Source: Calonectria ilicicola
Taxonomy: Eukaryota > Ascomycota > Sordariomycetes > Hypocreales > Nectriaceae
Assembly (NCBI GenBank): GCA_020809705.1
Contig: CP085833.1
Coordinates: 2,542,001 to 2,606,000 of the forward strand
DNA: 64,000 nt
Reading direction: 5' to 3'
The notes under the pieces are model-generated. The model saw nothing but the letters and a program-made list of their open reading frames with translations, searched no databases and was not told the DNA's origin. A program made the translations under genes and the position numbers. Positions within the stretch are counted from its first letter, which is position 1; every line of letters starts with the position of its first letter. Positions 30,921 to 42,432 of the stretch are shown piece after piece.

Positions 30921-33376
30921 ACGGTAGTGGAGCCCGGCAAGGAAGATGGAGGGAGAAAAATGATAGGGACCCTGATTTTGACTTAAAATTTTGGTTTTTG
31001 GAAAGTATTGCATTGCCGCTTCACAAAAGAGCGGGGCGGTGACATGTGTTTTTGGAGAGGAGGAGTGTGCTATCATGATGAATTCAAGCATGGCGTTTGT
31101 GTGGTCGGCTACTTGACACTGCTACTACAACTGCACTGGATGCGAATGGGGGTGGACTATTTACACATACAGGAGTATAAATGGAAGGGCACTATGGTCT
31201 TGCATGTGCATGTATAATGCTATTTCGGATATGGGTGCATCACTTTGATTAGGCAAAGAGATGCACGTCTAGGTAGTGGCAAATGCAGTTTGTGTGTATA
31301 AACATGAAATCGAGCCCATTTTGGGATGAGGCCAGAGTGTGGTTCGGCAATTCATTGTAAGACATGGTGACAAGTTTCTTACTAAAAGAATAAACCAGTG
31401 CTCTTTACGACGCGGGTTACTGGGATGGATGGTTGGCTGTTGGCAATGTAGAATGTGGCATTGTGCTGGAGATTCTAAGCGCTGATGAGTAAGTAGCAGC
31501 ACCTCAAATGCGCCTGTTTGTAGTAGTGTGCGTGTGATAATGCTCCCTAGTGATGGAATATGTTCGCGCACCAAGCAAATTGCCCTTCTCTCACACGCAA
31601 CCGTTTGAAAAAAAAAAATGATTCCATGATAAACAACTCGTTAGTATACGACTTTTGAGCACCGGGAACAATAATTGTTATCCTCTTTACTCTTTATTTT
31701 AATTATCATCATGGGGTTTCAATTAATTCTGTCATGGTATACCATGTTTTTGTTCACATGCCCTTCTGACATGACTGAGGAGAGACACGCTAAGCTGGGA
31801 TCAGCAATCAAGCGCGGAGGGGAAAGGTTCCGGCAGATCAATAAAGGTTGAATTAAAGAGCTCACTTCCCGTTTTGGCTGGCGCTTCACACACACGCTCA
31901 AGCAATAAGCTTGAGCGGATGCTTGCGGTTCGACTCAGCCGGGATCCGAATGTGGGAACTGGTTATGCATGCGTTGTACCTAGTCTCCATTCTTCTCCTC
32001 CCGCCTATTTTCCCTGATGCCAAAGTTCCTGCCCCCGCACGCGACGAACGAGGTACTGATTGTACTTACCTGCCTACTCAGGGGGGCGCACGCTCGGAGT
32101 GCTCGTTTAGGAATGGTGGCTGGCTCGCGGTACGTGGGATTTGCGGCGCCCTTGATCTTGTTTCGGGAATGGTTGGCCAGCCGGCCTCCTGAAGATCAGG
32201 CGCGCTTGGGTAGGAAACAGATGAAAACAATATGCCTGATTTGCCTTTGGAACAATGTGCGTTTTGCATCGGGGCCGTAAACGGGGCTGATGGCGAAGCT
32301 TACTTGGGTGGCGTGGTAGCACGTGAGGGAGAGATAAGTTGACCCAGCTAGCAAGGGCGCAGTGGAGTTGGAATAAGAATAGGCTTGCTCGGTAGATGTC
32401 AAAAAAAGTGCCATGCCATTACTGCATGTCATGCGGTTGGTTCGCATCGCTGTCCGCGGATACTATTGCCAAATTGCCGTATCCGCAAACAGTCCGGAGC
32501 AAACGCTGCTGGCAGATGCCAACCTGGTCTTGGTTATCCTGGAACGCTAGTGGCGGCTGTTGTGTGGTATTTGGATCCACGGATAGATTGCTAGCGTGGC
32601 ATGGGGCCTTGGGCGACGGGCGAGCGAGGACAGATTGTTGTCTGAGTTGACGGGTTCAACGGGCTTTCTGAGTGGATCAAGGCCGGCCGGATACGGTTGA
32701 GATGGACGAGTGCGAGTCTCTGTTTTATGTCTCCTCGCATGGACATGAATCACAGGAAAAAAGAGCATAGGGGATAGGAGAGAAACCCTTCCTTCCCTCC
32801 CCCCCCCCCAATAACGCAGTTCGCCCCGAATATGGACCATGGTGGATTCAAGCAGGTGCAATTCTCGGGCAGTTTGAATCCGTCCGTGCCTGAAAAAAAC
32901 CGAGAACACGGGAGCGTCGAGGGCCCCGCACACCCAAAAAAGCACAGCAGACCGCTGGAGCCTCCTGTTGGCTTCGGTCCTGACACCCACACTTTGCCTC
33001 TCTAGCGCCGCTGTGACTGGTTCAGCTGCAACCACCGACATGGGCCGGGCACCATGTGTGTTTGGAAGTATCCCTGTCACTGCGTCTCCTTTCCACGACA
33101 CCGGCTTCTGTCTGGAGTAATCCCTTTCCGTCGAGTACGAGCATTGTACTCTTCTCCATCCTCCATTCTTCGTCTCGTTCTCGTCCTGCGGTCGCCTGTC
33201 TTTTCCTCCCTCACCAAGACATTGCCGTATCTCTCGGCCAACTGCAGTAGCAAACGAGACATGCCTCCCTCATAATCGACCAACTCCCACTGCCATTCCC
33301 TCCACCCACCAGACTAAGGCAAATCCCCGTATTCCATCCCGCGAAGCCTCGCCTCGGCGAGCCACGATTGCCCACG
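30921..33376. other. 2.5-kb intergenic region, BCK1 to GH47 mannosidase
   Basis: Both flanking genes point the same way, so this holds the BCK1 3' UTR and the mannosidase promoter and leader. There is a ten-C run near 32801-32810 and an A run near 31608-31618. I see no gene; the open frame 32547-33101 (-) has no family features. Confidence 0.5.
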
Positions 33377-36300
33377 ATGCCTCGCAGACGCTATCGCCTT
33401 TTTACCATATGCGCCATCGTCATTCTCTTCTTGTTCTATCGCGTGCTGGAAAACTCGTGGGCTCTCTCTTCCGGCGCCGATTCGATCAAGTCGCCTTCCA
33501 ATCCCGCCGCCCAACCCCCCGCAGATGGTGCCAAGGGCGATGTCAAGACCCCCGAAGATATCCTCAAGAGCTCTGCTCCTGGCCTTCTAGGCGATGAGCA
33601 AGATGCCGAGAAGAAGCTCCAGGTCGACACCAAACCAGACGAGAAGACAACCGACAAAACAAAGCAGGATGGCTTCAAGGACGACAAGATGGAGGGCATT
33701 CCTAAACAGGATACCTCCGATTCTACCAGTTCCGGCTCCTCCTCCAGCAAAGGAGATTCCACCAAAGATGACAAAGAAGTTGTCGGCAAAGAACCTCCCA
33801 TGATCCCCGACTTCCACCCGTCCAACCCTCCCATCAACGACCACCAGCTTGACTACCCCGCCAAAGACAAGGAGTGGCCCAGCGAGCATTGGATTAAACC
33901 CAAGGAGCATTTCCCTCTTCCGCCTGGCTCCATCACTCCAATCCCCACTGGAACTCCCAAGAAGATACCCAAGATCCAATACGAATTTCGCAGCGAGTCC
34001 GAATCGGCCAAGGCCACACGTCTCCATCGCCGAAGTCGTGTCAAGAATGAGTTGGAGCGCGCTTGGTCTGGCTACCGCAAGTATGCCTGGATGCACGATG
34101 AGCTGTCTCCCCAGTCCAACCAGTTTCGCGACCCTTTCTGTGGTTGGGCCGCCACCTTGGTTGACTCCCTCGATACTCTCTGGATTGCTGGCATGAAGGA
34201 CGAGTTTGACGAAGCCGCTAATGCCGTCGCCAAGATCGACTTCACATTTACTCCAAGAATTGACATTCCCGTTTTTGAGACCACGATTCGGTATCTGGGT
34301 GGTTTGCTTGCCGCCTACGATGTCAGTGGCGGTGACAACGGCAAGTACCCTATCCTTTTAAAAAAGGCTGTTGAACTTGGCGAGATTCTCATGGGAATTT
34401 TTGACACCCCCAATCGCATGCCTATTCTGTACTACTACTGGCGTCCTATTCATGCGAATGAACCCCACCGTGCTACCTACGTGGGCATTGCCGAGCTTGC
34501 CACGCTGTCCATGGAGTTTACTCGTCTCGCGCAGCTTACCGGTACAGCCAAGTACTACGACGCCGTTGACCGCATCACGAATGCCTTGATACAGCTGCAA
34601 AAGGATGGCGAGACAGAGTATCCCGGTTTGTTCCCCGAGCGTCTTGATGCTTCAGGTTGCAACAGGACTGCCACCAACATCAGAAACAATCTCAGCAAGG
34701 AAGCCCAGAAGCAGCTGGATTCTAGTGACTTATCTAGGCCACCTCAAGGCTACTCCCCTGACGGAGGAAACAACTTGAAAGCCAGGGCCGAAATCCCCCC
34801 TCCAGGGCCTGATGCTCAGAAAGTCGAGGAATCCGAAACAAGCGACTCCGATCCCATTGGACCCCCTCCTAGCAAAGAAATTGCCGAAAAGCACGCGACA
34901 AGTGCTGGTCGGACCCCCCCTCTCGCAGCGGATGGAACTTTCTCTGAGTGGGATTGCGTGCCCCAAGGTCTCGTTCGACCAGAGTATGGTGTTGAGTCAT
35001 ACCACATGGGAGGAGCCCAAGACTCCGCTTATGAATACTTCCCCAAGCAATATCTCTTGTTGGGTGGCCTTGAGCCCAAATATCAAAAACTCCACGTAGA
35101 TACCGTGGATGCCATTGATAAGCATCTCATGTATCGACCCATGATCAAGAATAGCGGTGATTGGGATATCCTGTTCCCCGCCAAGGTCAATGTGCACTCC
35201 CGCCAGAGCCATACTGTTGATACAGCCTACGAAATCAGCCACTTGACATGCTTTGTCGGTGGCATGTATGGTCTAGGCGGCAAGATTTTTGGACGCCCAG
35301 AAGATGTTGAAACGGCCAAGCAGCTCACTGATGGATGCGTGTGGGCGTATCAGTCAACAACCACGGGTGTCATGCCTGAGAGTGCCCACTTGGCGCCTTG
35401 CCCGTCCATTGAGAAGTGCAAATTCAACCAGACACGATGGTACGAGTTGCTTGACCCCAACAAGGACCTACGAGCCGACAAGATTGCCAAATGGGAAGCG
35501 GCCGAAGTCCTCAGGAAGCAGGCTGAAAAGGAGAGAGTTGATGCATTGATTGAAAAACAGAGCCGTGAGAAGGAGGCAGCAGCCCACGGTCTGGAAGATT
35601 CTGCCGCCAAACTTGATACGGCCACTGGTAAAACTTCTGAGAAAGAGACGGATAAGTCAGCGGACGAAGCCCGTCGCCCTGGTGATCTCGGCACCAGTTC
35701 TGAGTCGGAGCTCAAGCCCAAGGACGTGTCTAGTGAAAAGGTTTCCAATCTGGCCAAGCGAGACGGTATTCCCATGCCTGGTATCGATAGCGCGCTCTCT
35801 GCCCCCAAGGGCGAGAGCGGCTCTGAGCTTCCAGACTCTCTCAAGCAAAAACTAGGTATGAACAACAGGTGGTCGGACGATGTTACCACCACAAAGGAGC
35901 AGGCACCTCCTATTATTCAGACTCAACCGCAGCCAAAACCTCTTACCCACGAGGAGTGGGTTGAGTCGAGGTTGGAGAGAGAGAAGCTGCCACAGGGATA
36001 CACAGACATGAGAAGCAAGAGTTATATTCTCCGGTACATCTTAGCCACCCCCACAAACATATCTATCCTTGCTAACTTGTTTTTAGCCCCGAAGCTATTG
36101 AGTCTGTCTGGTACATGTATCGTATCACGGGCGACCCGGAGTGGATGGACAAGGGCTGGCAGATGTTCGAGGCTACTGTCAAGGCCACACGTACTGAATT
36201 TGCTAATAGCGCTATCGACAATGTCATGGCCACTTCCCCAGTTATTGAAGATACTATGGAGAGCTTTTGGATTGCTGAGACGCTCAAGTACTACTACCTG

Positions 36301-36417
36301 CTCTTTTCCGAGCCAGAGTTGATTAGTCTTGATGAGTGGGTTCTCAATACCGAAGCTCATCCCTTCAGACGGCCCGATGCCTCAGCAAAGGCCAAGTCAT
36401 CCTCAGTCGAGAGCTAG
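33377..36417 (+). CDS. class I alpha-1,2-mannosidase (GH47), type II membrane protein
   Basis: Two exons (33377-36033, 36087-36417) encode 995 residues. A short basic N-terminus and one membrane anchor (about residues 8-21) are followed by an acidic/Ser-rich stem to about 195. The GH47 domain shows [36 protein letters not shown] with the catalytic-type Glu, [34 protein letters not shown], and LNTEAHPF, whose Thr binds the essential calcium in this family. All key motifs remain, so it is probably active. Such enzymes trim Man9GlcNAc2 in the ER/Golgi or mark glycoproteins for ERAD. Two long disordered, charged inserts (about 436-533 and 690-885) make it unlike compact Mns1 and closer to Mnl2-like forms. 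The intron lies exactly within the RPEAIES motif. Confidence 0.9.
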
Positions 36418-38931
36418 AGTAGATGAAGATATTTTGCATGTCCCATTTCTTGGATAATGATGCCACTAGAATGGCCAGGAAACAAGAATAACTTTGAACG
36501 TAACGCTCGATGAACTTGGATATCATCACGCCTCGAAAAACTAGAGAGGTACTTCCTGTGGGTTGGCATGCATGTGTATCAGGGACCACAAGGCTGGTTC
36601 GAAAAGAAAACAATGGGCGTTAAAGGGCTTTTGGTGGTTCAGGATAGATAGTGCCTGTCCAGCAGCGTATGATTTTAGAATGGAAAGCATTAATAATGTA
36701 TACTTGGTGGAATGCTCTGGTGACACTGCGTGAATGATAGGGTTTTCGCTTTGTTCTATCTTACCATCTTTGCTTTCCTTATCCTCCTCATCCTCGCCAT
36801 TGCCAAACCAATGCCCTAATGGCCAAGGGCCACGGCACCATCAACAAATTTAGTGGCTATAAAAGTATATTTGTTCGTGTGGTAGCAGGGAAGGGTTTTC
36901 AAGCTACTTCAACCTTGCCTGAATTCACATCCTCCAGCTGGAGAGGTATTATAGAGCTAGCTCAATCACTTCATAGCATAGGCACTTTGGGCCCTCGAGT
37001 TAGGCTATCAAACCCCATGGTCACCAGCTACCTTGAATATACCTCCATCACCATGTTGTTGTTGGAGTCGACATTTGAACTACAGCGATACTAGGTGATG
37101 TACAATACAGCCCTTGAAAGATTGTCCTCTCTCTACTTTTCCCTGTCATTTCTGGATTGCACCGTGGAATAAGAAATAATAAAAAATAAGTAAATAAATA
37201 AATTAGATACATAATTTTATTCTTATTCGTATTATGTATTTATTTTTAGGCGTTGGGTTGATATTTTGAGCAGTCAAGTTCCATGCTCCCTTGGAATTAC
37301 TACTCTAACTCTTATTGTGTGGGCTCACCAATATAGAATCGAGCCGTCTGCTAAAAAAGCTGTCATCACTACTAGCAGAAATGTCCTCTCTCGGGAGCCG
37401 AGAGGGATCTTCTACGATGTTGCATATAGTTAGATAGATAGCAGGAACAATTATTAGGTACATCAATGTATGGACCCGTATGAGGTAGCGAGGGCTGGAG
37501 GGCCGCCGTCTCCCACTACGACAAGCCATCTCATTGTCCTTGCGAAACTATTCTTTTATGGTTTTACCATGTATACGACTCTAATGCGTACCGTTCCCAG
37601 ACGAAAAAAACCTACTATGGGTACATGGCTGAAACTACCACCCCTAATCTGAGACCTGAGATTAACATAATATGGGAATGCAAAAGTCTTTCACCTACGC
37701 TGGATCCAATGTTGAAATCCTTGTACCTACGTGTGCTTTCATTGCCTCATGAAACCTCGACGGCCTGTTCGTCATGCAGGCAAATCAACCACGGCTATCG
37801 GCAGTGAGGTGCATGATCCAGCAGCATCCTCATTCGTCTGTGTGGCATCAATTAGCTCTCCCTGTAGAGGCAATGCATGTAATGAATGGGCTGCACGATC
37901 GATATGGAGGATAAGATCGAGGCTATGGCACAACCATTCATTCGTTCAGCTTACTCACATCACATGTAAAGGGTCTGGCTCATTTCCATGTCATAACCTC
38001 TTTTTAACTAATGCACAACACAGCAATTGGTCAAGTTTTCAAATCATGTTGAATCCTGAGATTACTACCTAGTCCATCTGTCTATCCTATTCCATCAATC
38101 TTGTATTCATCCTTCCGTTCTGTTGCTGAATTCCATAAAGAGTGGGCAATTTCATCAAATGCCAGCCTGTTTGTCTCCGTATCCATCCACCATCAAACCA
38201 GCTAAAAAGAGGTTAAGAGGGGCCACAAATCCAGTCAAGATCAAGACGAAGCAGCGAAGACGAGAGAGCAAATGTGCCGAAATAAATCAATGCCAAAATT
38301 CCCATTTCCAACGCGCACGTGGCAAACAAGTGTTGGCTTGGATGTGTTAATACATAATATCTTTCCATAAAAGCGTTTCTCCAATAATCCATTCCTTTCT
38401 TCGCGTGTCGGTAATATCCATCCCCTTCTGTCGTAGCGAAAACACAGCCGTTTTTTCGCTCTCGTATCGGCATCGCGGATATCCTCGCCGCGCGTGTCGT
38501 AATGGTTTTCTCCACTTGGTAGTGGTCTATATGCAAAACATAAAACAGTATACTGCTGGTGCCTCAGTTCTTGACCACCAATTCGCCCTCGCCAACTTGA
38601 TTTCATCTGGTTGGATAGATATATATATATATATATCGGCGTACTGGGTCGATTGGCAGAGCCCCAAAGCCGAAAGAGGCGGTTGGAAGGGGCCCGGGTC
38701 GTGTCGTGGTGTATGCAATCGAGGATATGTATATAACCACGCACGGCATGGTCGTCGAACTCGAACTAATTACCAAAACTTGTCCGTAATGTTGAAAGCA
38801 AAATAAAGCATTCCCAAACGCCGATGCTCATGCACATTCGCCTCTTACCCTTTCTGGGTCAGTTGAGTAATATTCTGACCGCATATTTACAATCCATCAT
38901 CGAATCAATGTTCATCATTTGCCTGGGTGCT
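36418..38931. other. 2.5-kb intergenic region between convergent genes
   Basis: This is unusually long for a convergent pair (mannosidase and FIG1). An AT-rich stretch at about 37165-37250 contains imperfect inverted repeats (AAATAAATA and TACATAAT against ATTATGTATTTATTT). An AT dinucleotide repeat occurs at 38619-38636. I see no gene, but an unannotated non-coding transcript cannot be excluded. Confidence 0.45.
38619..38636. repeat. (AT)n microsatellite
   Basis: Nine uninterrupted AT dinucleotides lie downstream of FIG1 on the convergent side. Confidence 0.9.
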
Positions 38932-39978
38932 CTACACCAATGCGCTCAGAACACTCATGCTGAGAATCATGACGAGCAGACCAATGGTGACGATGATGAG
39001 GAGAGCAAACGAGAACCAACCCAAAACCATGGCGCTGGTACCGACTCCGCTCTTAACAGCACCGTTTCCGAAGTCTTGCGCAATGACCGAAGCGGCAACT
39101 GATGCGGTGTGTTGCCACAACACAGACACGAGGACGAAGATGGATGCGACGAAGATGATTGCGAGGGCAATTTGTGAGACGAAGCGCGAGGGGAAAGGCT
39201 TGACTTCGCGCTCAGAGCCCTCCGAGTCTTCCTCCTCATGCCAGCCGGGGAAGGTGGCGAGGAGCAGAAGGCACACAAAAGCGAAGATGATGGCGATGAT
39301 ACTATGTCCGTGTTAGGAGATGAAGAGACGAATTACTACTAGAAAACTTACATCAGGTAAGGAAACACAATCATGTCCTTGAACTGAGCAGCCAACCAAA
39401 TTAGGTTGAGAGGATCCTGATCAACTGAAACCTCCTTGGCGAGAGCGGTAGCATTGTTACTACACAACCACGATCCACCGTCCGGATTAACGCAAATGCC
39501 AAAGTAGCCCACACGGGCGGCCATGCGAGCGTCGCCGGCAATGTTTTCGATAGCGGTGTGCACATTGTAATCAACCTGCGCCGTGTCGGGTACAGCTGTG
39601 TACGACTTGTAGTACAACGATAGGAGGAAAATGTCAGGAATTAGAGGTGATGATGAGGAACATCCTGCTAATAGTAGAGCTGTGGGGAATCATTGTTAGC
39701 TAGTTGAAAACTGGTTGAAATAGGGGCTGAGAGCGTACATAGCAAAATGATTGCAACGGCGATGAGAATCATCAACACATGGTGGTAACCAAGGAATGGA
39801 ATGAAGCCTGATCAGTGTTCAAGTTAGTCATGTGTCCCGAGAAACAGCGGCATTCCGAAGGAGGCGGTCAATTCTGAGCTTGTCTCCGGGATTACTTACG
39901 ATACCATCCAACTTGAAATTTTGGCATACGAGAGCTCGAGCTCCTACTGGTGCTCGTGCCCGACTCCGTCGTACCCAT
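38932..39978 (-). CDS. FIG1: Fig1-family calcium regulator / membrane fusion protein
   Basis: Four exons (39978-39900, 39807-39739, 39679-39352, 39301-38932), with introns of 92, 59 and 50 nt, encode 281 residues. The layout is claudin-like. TM1 (FIPFLGYHHVLMILIAVAII) is followed by LLLAGCSSSSPLIPDIFLLS. The extracellular loop carries the family signature GICVN...GGSWLCSNNATALA with paired cysteines. TM2 and TM3 surround an acidic loop (WHEEEDSEGSE), and TM4 lies near the C-terminus. Fig1 proteins support low-affinity calcium uptake and cell fusion in yeast mating; in filamentous fungi they affect hyphal growth, conidiation and fruiting-body formation (family knowledge). A short Ser/Thr-rich cytosolic head (MGTTESGTSTSR) precedes TM1. 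It is divergent from TIP20. Confidence 0.9.
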
Positions 39979-42432
39979 GATGAGCGGTTGTGTACCAGTC
40001 CTCCTTCACAATTCGAAGTTTCAACCCCGAGGATGAGGATATAGTCACAGCACGCCCACGCCCGTCCTCTGGGTTGAGGAGCGACGGTCGGGTTGCTGGG
40101 CTGGTGCTGCTAGGTTGCACAAGAAGTTGAGGTCGATACCGTGTTCAATTCTCGGATGCTCGTCACTCGATGGCGGAAATGTGTATCGTGGCGATCGTTC
40201 ACAGTTGGGATATTTTTTCCCTCTTACCGGTCACTTCTTCACGTTTCTGGAGCTGTCTCGGGTATGGAATGAGCTGCGGGAGGCAGATTCGCGCGGGAGA
40301 ATGGCGATGGTTGAAGATCAACGAGAGAAAGCCGGAGGCCCTGCGAGGTGAGATATGTGGGTGTGAGGGAGGGAGAAAGAGTGGGTGATTCAGTAGTTAG
40401 CTTTCAACGATTGTCCTGTGACGGTGTGAGTTTGTTCAGCTCTCCGGATCCCTCGGTGGAAAGAGGGAAAAGGAAAGCGAGGAAAGGACCTGTCACGTCA
40501 GTAGGCCAACAGAATGGGACAGGTACCGTCAGATGCGATGGCGAATGATGATATCGGGCAGATATGCGAAGGCTGGAAACTTGGGAATGAGGGACCAGCC
40601 TTTCGACTTTTGGGGAGCGGCAGATGCATGAGATACGCCAATTCCCAGCCACGTCGTTATTTACCTGCGTTGACGGGACGACCATGACGTTTCGAGGTGG
40701 GGCTGTGCATCCTCACCCCAAAGAGGCTCCCGGCTTCTTGGCTTCAGCGGTCTTCAGTGGGTGTGTGGGCCGTTCTTCCTGTGGGCTTCCTGTTGGCTTC
40801 CTGTGGGTCCAGCCCCGGCACCGGGCAACCCGCAGGCACCCCAGAGGCCCAAGCCGCAAGGGGCCGGGATGGCGTCCCTCCTTTTGGCAGGATGCCACAC
40901 TCGACCTCACTGCATCCTTGGCCGAAGCCTCACTTCTCCAGCTCAGATGCGTCGCTGCAATCTGCCGCAGCCAGTGTGCGCATCGAGCGTGGTGGAGCAT
41001 GAGTTCCCTCCATACATTGGATTGCACTCTATTTATTGTCCGTGATAACTTTTCGTGATTGCTGGGCCCATGATCCCCGCTCATGATCTCCGATCTTGAC
41101 CAAACTCTGCGGTGCGAAACATCACCATCTGCACCCAACCCCCGTTGCCGCCATGGGACGAGCATCAGAACCAGACCGCTTCCGCCTGCACGGCAGCCGC
41201 CGTCTCGACTGCTCCCAATGCCCTGCAGTAGTAGCCGCCAGCCCAATCTCTCAGCACCTGCGCACGGCAAAATGGTTGGCCTCAGACCCGGCCTGCCAAG
41301 CAAGTCCTTCTCCGTAAACCTGACAACATGATGCCGCGCCCAGGCCCAACCAGACCGGGATGGGCCCGGGGTCAGCTCCCACTCAACGTCGTTGTCGTGG
41401 CGATTTGGCGCCGTTTCGGCCCTCCAAATTGGTCCATGACCCTGGCCGGCAAGCTCGGTGTCCGTTCACCGACAAGCCAAGCTACTCCGAGTCTTCCTTG
41501 TCTACTGTCCACTGATCTGTCCAGTCCACACATACATACATACATACATACATACACATACGCCTTCCTCCCGTACCTAATGGGCCGTCGCACCCGTCCA
41601 GCTTGATCCACCCCCTTTCGTGCCCAAACGGGCAATTTCGCATCAGGGATTGGCTTGCCAGTTCAACTGCGCGGCCACTGCTTGTTTCTTGTCTCAATGG
41701 CTGTTTGCAAAAAGAAACTTGGCGCAGTCCTCATGTCTCCCCGTGCGAATGGCTGGTTTTCTCGTATTTTCCTCTTACCGCCAACTTTCACATCGCCTCA
41801 TTTCTCATTTTTGGTTATTGGAGGGAGGGTGCGTATAGAGACTGCCGTGAATAAGTCCTGCCGAGACATCCAGGCTCGGCACAAGCACAGGCGAAAAGCC
41901 TCAGCCTAAGAAACATCACTCACATCTCCAGCTGCATCTGAGATGGCGACTCGCAACCAGGCTCTTAGCCTAGTCGCTTCCATGCTGCCGCAATACCCGG
42001 CTCGAAACAGCCTATTGAGTTGTCATTTCCCATTCAGCCGGATTCGTCACTGTAGCTGCCCCACGACTTACAATAAGTCCAGCTCCTCCTCCTTAACGTA
42101 GCCTGTCCAGTTAGTAGCCCTGCCCGCTCCACAATCTCCCCCAACCCAGATGTGAGATGCTTCCACCACCATAGTCCCTAAACATCATAGGAAAGATTTA
42201 TTATCGTCGCAATAGCAGCATGTCCGATCTCGCTACCAACAAATGTACCCTACCGGGCTCCAATTGTCCCACTATTAAGACGTTGAAACATCATGATAAA
42301 TATGCACATACGTAGCTATATTCGTGTACCGAGTTAATTGCATACCAACGTGGGGCTTCCTCCCACGTCATCCTCTTTGTAAATGTGGTCGCGACAGCAG
42401 TGTCAAATCCGCACATAGCCGCCATTGCTATC
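39979..42432. promoter_or_regulatory. divergent intergenic region, FIG1 / TIP20
   Basis: About 2.45 kb with no supported gene; it should hold both promoters. A CATA tetranucleotide repeat is at 41529-41559. The frame at 40713-41303 (-, 196 codons) is GC-rich and has no domain features. Confidence 0.5.
41529..41559. repeat. (CATA)n microsatellite
   Basis: A run of about seven CATA/ACAT tetramers lies upstream of TIP20. Confidence 0.9.

Noticed and set aside
32547..33101. 184-codon minus-strand frame between BCK1 and the mannosidase
   Set aside because: Residue composition looks random and nothing matches a family I know.
35350..35892. 180-codon open frame antisense to the mannosidase
   Set aside because: It mirrors the charged insert of the sense gene and has no independent motif or start context.
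40713..41303. 196-codon minus-strand frame upstream of TIP20
   Set aside because: A GC-rich intergenic frame with no recognisable features.
42385..42432. Upstream GTG extension of TIP20
   Set aside because: Nuclear fungal genes start at ATG. The first in-frame ATG is 42433 and gives the expected N-terminus.
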